Assembly (NCBI GenBank): GCA_964399955.1
Contig: CAYNST010000135.1
Span: 1 to 8,667 of the forward strand
Direction of reading: 5' to 3'
Origin: CAYNST01 sp964399955
GTDB taxonomy: Bacteria; Pseudomonadota; Gammaproteobacteria; Pseudomonadales; Cellvibrionaceae
DNA length: 8,667 nt
Shown here: in pieces, positions 6,731 through 8,667 of the stretch
How the letters are laid out: each line of letters begins with the position of its first letter
Numbering within the stretch: position 1 is the first letter of the stretch
Translations under genes and position numbers: made by a program
Notes under the pieces: model-generated
Seen by the model: the letters and a program-made list of their open reading frames with translations, nothing else
Told to the model about the DNA's origin: nothing
Database searches by the model: none

Positions 6731-7051
6731 ATGAACTTTACATCCACCACAACCACCGGCCCCTGGCGCGCAGCGGCACCAATACGAACCCTTATGGGCG
6801 CTATCCTGATAGCTGGCACACTGACCGCGCAATCCGATCCCCAGCAGCTAGAGCCTGTACACGCAAACCCAGGCTGGGCTTCGCCGTCATCAGCAGAACT
6901 TGAAGAGCAATCGGTTCAGGTGGGCGACGGGATACAGGAAATTTGTTTTACCAGCTGGTATCTGCGAATCAATGAATACCTCTTTGACGGACGCGAATTC
7001 AAGCGCTTCATAGCCGCCGGCCCCGCGATAGGCGACGGGCAACTGACCTGA
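6731..7051 (+). CDS. Hypothetical small protein, possibly exported
   Basis: I do not recognise this 106-residue protein. Residues 1-19 contain Arg14 and Arg19, followed by a hydrophobic stretch (TLMGAILIAGTLTA, 20-33). This fits an unusually long signal peptide or a single N-terminal membrane anchor. The remainder is a short, mildly acidic domain with one Cys (in EICFTSWYLRINEYLFDG) and no known motif. The region before the ATG has only GAAG as a poor ribosome binding site, sitting too close to the start. It ends 76 bases before the chemoreceptor start and runs in the same direction, so an accessory role for the receptor is conceivable but unsupported. It could be a spurious frame. Confidence 0.45.
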   Translation: MNFTSTTTTGPWRAAAPIRTLMGAILIAGTLTAQSDPQQLEPVHANPGWASPSSAELEEQSVQVGDGIQEICFTSWYLRINEYLFDGREFKRFIAAGPAIGDGQLT

Positions 7052-7113
7052 GCCACCGTGTTGACAGCGCTCGCTCGCACACCCTCACTGGTTGCTTTTC
7101 CCAGGCTTGATTC

Positions 7114-7118
7114 AAGGA
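7114..7118 (+). promoter_or_regulatory. Ribosome binding site of the chemoreceptor gene
   Basis: AAGGA lies 9 bases before the ATG at 7128. It decides the start against the in-frame TTG at 7092, which has no such site and would add 12 residues before the natural cytoplasmic tail and first membrane helix. Confidence 0.75.
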
Positions 7119-7127
7119 ACTGCTGTT

Positions 7128-8624
7128 ATGATCCACCGTTCGCTGTCCGCTAAATTCATGATTACGCTATCGCTGATCATGCTATTGGTTGCTGCGGCTG
7201 CGCTGGCGGTGAGTTACCAGTTCATCGCCGCCGATCAAAGCAAAAAATTTGAAGATGTTATGCGCAAGCAGATTGAGCTGGCCAATTCTGCCCTGCGCGA
7301 GCCGGTGTTCGCCTACGACTTTCAACAGATCCAGGCAATCACTAACTCGTTTGTCAACACCGACCTGGTGACAGAGATGAGGGTGCTGGACCACCGCGGC
7401 AAGGCAATGGCGTCGTCTGTCAAATCCGGCGTCGAGGACTTGTCGCGCAAGGAAGGCATGTCCGGTGTGGAAATAACGCGCAATGATGACGTCATTGGCC
7501 GCTACGACATCGTCTTCTCCACCGCTCACCTGGAGGAGATTCTGGTGGGGCAGATCAGAACCAGTGCGGTTGTGGTGATCATGCTGCTGATAACCACGCT
7601 TGCGACCGTGTATGTACTTTCACGCAAATTGATTATCGGACCGGTCAGTGCCATCAGCCTGTCACTTGGGCGCATAGCCAAGGGCGGCGGCGATTTGAGC
7701 CGCCGGCTGCACACAGGCAGCGGTGATGAGATTGGCGAACTGGCAAAGAACTTCAATCAGGTGATGGAACAGATCAGCTCTATCATCAAAAACGTCATTG
7801 TGGTGACCGACGATGTGCGCCACCGCGTGCACACCATGTCCGGCGCCAGTGAAAGCACCGCTTCCTCCACCCACCAGCAATTGAAGGAGATTGAACAGGT
7901 AGCGGCGGCACTGCAGGAGCTGTCACACTCTGCAGATGAAGTGGCGCGACATGCAGTGGCGGCTGCGGACCACACCAAAGAAACCGCCAGAATTGCCGAG
8001 CAGGGTTCACAGGTGGTGGTTGCCTCGCGCGACACCGTCAACCGCTTGACGGATCAAATTGAGGCGACTGCCGCCAAGATCAACACGTTGAAGGTCAGCA
8101 GTGAGAACATTGGCTCGGTGATGGAAGTGATCCGCTCCATAGCGGAACAGACCAATCTGCTGGCGCTGAACGCCGCTATTGAAGCAGCCCGGGCGGGCGA
8201 ACAGGGCCGTGGCTTTGCCGTAGTGGCGGACGAGGTACGCTCTTTGGCACAAAAGACTCAGGCTTCCACCGAAGAGATTGGCTCCATCATTGTGCAGTTG
8301 CAGCGCGCAGCCGATGAGGCCCACCAGTCAATGAATACCAGCAAACACTCGGTGCAGGAGACCATTGATACCTCCGTCAAGGTGGGCGAGTCCCTGGAGC
8401 GCATACGCACCAACATCAATACCATCAACGACATGAACCATCAGATAGCCAATGCGGCTGACGAGCAGAGCGCGGTGGCCAACGAGGTCAGCAAGAACAT
8501 CACTGCCATTCATTCATTGTCGGAGCGGGTTTCGGAAAATGCCGGCGTGGTCTCTTCCAACAGCGCCGAGCTGGTTTCCGAGAGCGACGCACTGAAGCGC
8601 GAGATGAACAATTTTTCCCTCTAG
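7128..8624 (+). CDS. Methyl-accepting chemotaxis protein
   Basis: A complete 498-residue transmembrane chemoreceptor. Residues about 10-33 are the first membrane helix and about 145-166 the second. Between them is a small periplasmic sensor of about 110 residues. A HAMP linker follows at about 167-220 (GPVSAISLSLGRIAKGGGDL, then GSGDEIGELAKNFNQVM). The rest is the coiled-coil signalling domain, with the highly conserved tip IAEQTNLLALNAAIEAARAG at 338-357 and GRGFAVVADEVRSLAQ at 360-375. The tip binds CheA and CheW at the cell pole and controls the kinase that drives flagellar or pilus motility. The C-terminus, REMNNFSL, lacks the NWETF-type tether for CheR/CheB, so methylation probably relies on neighbouring receptors or free CheR. 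The ligand is unknown. No che gene is adjacent, so it appears to be an orphan receptor. Confidence 0.95.
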   Translation: MIHRSLSAKFMITLSLIMLLVAAAALAVSYQFIAADQSKKFEDVMRKQIELANSALREPVFAYDFQQIQAITNSFVNTDLVTEMRVLDHRGKAMASSVKSGVEDLSRKEGMSGVEITRNDDVIGRYDIVFSTAHLEEILVGQIRTSAVVVIMLLITTLATVYVLSRKLIIGPVSAISLSLGRIAKGGGDLSRRLHTGSGDEIGELAKNFNQVMEQISSIIKNVIVVTDDVRHRVHTMSGASESTASSTHQQLKEIEQVAAALQELSHSADEVARHAVAAADHTKETARIAEQGSQVVVASRDTVNRLTDQIEATAAKINTLKVSSENIGSVMEVIRSIAEQTNLLALNAAIEAARAGEQGRGFAVVADEVRSLAQKTQASTEEIGSIIVQLQRAADEAHQSMNTSKHSVQETIDTSVKVGESLERIRTNINTINDMNHQIANAADEQSAVANEVSKNITAIHSLSERVSENAGVVSSNSAELVSESDALKREMNNFSL

Positions 8625-8628
8625 ATCA

Positions 8629-8664
8629 TTAAGGTCTGTTGACCTTTCCTCATCACCACTGCTG
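8629..8664 (+). repeat. Right copy of inverted edge repeat, possible mobile-element end
   Basis: TTAA (8629-8632) is followed by GGTCTGTTGAC (8633-8643) and then a sequence matching the minus strand of 17-48, with 27 of 32 bases identical. It begins only four bases after the chemoreceptor stop codon. Read outward, the repeat leaves the window to the right, so the rest of any element is not visible. The match is seen directly; the interpretation as a mobile-element terminus with a YTAR target is inference. Confidence 0.5.
8631..8646 (+). terminator. Small hairpin after the chemoreceptor gene, weak terminator candidate
   Basis: AAGGTC and GACCTT form a perfect 6-bp stem around a TGTT loop, starting six bases after the stop codon. 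Only TCCTCATC follows, which is a poor T-tract. The outer base pairs are not kept in the left copy of the same repeat, so the hairpin may be a by-product of the repeat rather than a selected terminator. Confidence 0.25.
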
Positions 8665-8667
8665 TAG

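Noticed and set aside
7061..7089. TTGACA at 7061 as a -35 box for the chemoreceptor
   Set aside because: At 16 to 18 bases downstream there is only GC-rich sequence and nothing like TATAAT.
1..8667. CRISPR arrays, tRNA or rRNA genes, tandem repeats
   Set aside because: No regularly spaced repeats, cloverleaf-like segments or rRNA-like sequence were found on either strand.

Overview
The window is about 8.7 kb of GC-rich DNA from what looks like a proteobacterium, most likely a gammaproteobacterium. This rests on gene content, strong Shine-Dalgarno sites and codon use; no rRNA or housekeeping marker is present to place it further. A run of exactly 100 Ns (3769-3868) shows that the sequence is scaffolded from a draft assembly or MAG.

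The left three quarters is a minus-strand operon, read from about 6280 down to 286: a circularly permuted type 2 ATP-grasp protein (4823-6280), an alpha-E domain protein (3891-4823) and a large fusion of a transglutaminase-like domain with DUF2126 (286-3711). The first two genes overlap by one base (TGATG). The third lies beyond the sequencing gap. Comparative genomics has proposed that this gene set forms a widespread but uncharacterised peptide-synthesis or peptide-tagging system. In that proposal, a permuted ATP-grasp and a permuted glutamine-synthetase-like ligase (DUF2126) build amide bonds and cysteine and NTN-hydrolase peptidases cut them. No substrate is known. The NTN-hydrolase partner often found with this set is not visible here; it could be in the gap or elsewhere in the genome.

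A noncoding stretch of about 450 bp (6281-6730) separates the operon from two rightward genes. It holds three clear palindromes or inverted repeats (6438-6448, 6451-6468, 6655-6688), which are candidates for operators, hairpins or dispersed repeats. To the right are a small unrecognised ORF with a signal-peptide-like start (6731-7051) and a complete methyl-accepting chemotaxis protein (7128-8624).

The two edges of the window carry a related 32-base sequence (27 of 32 identical) in inverted orientation, each beginning GGTCTGTTGAC. Each copy abuts a four-base YTAR palindrome (CTAG on the left, TTAA on the right) on the side facing the window. This resembles the ends of a dispersed mobile element, such as a MITE or an IS5-group-like element, inserted on both sides of the region.
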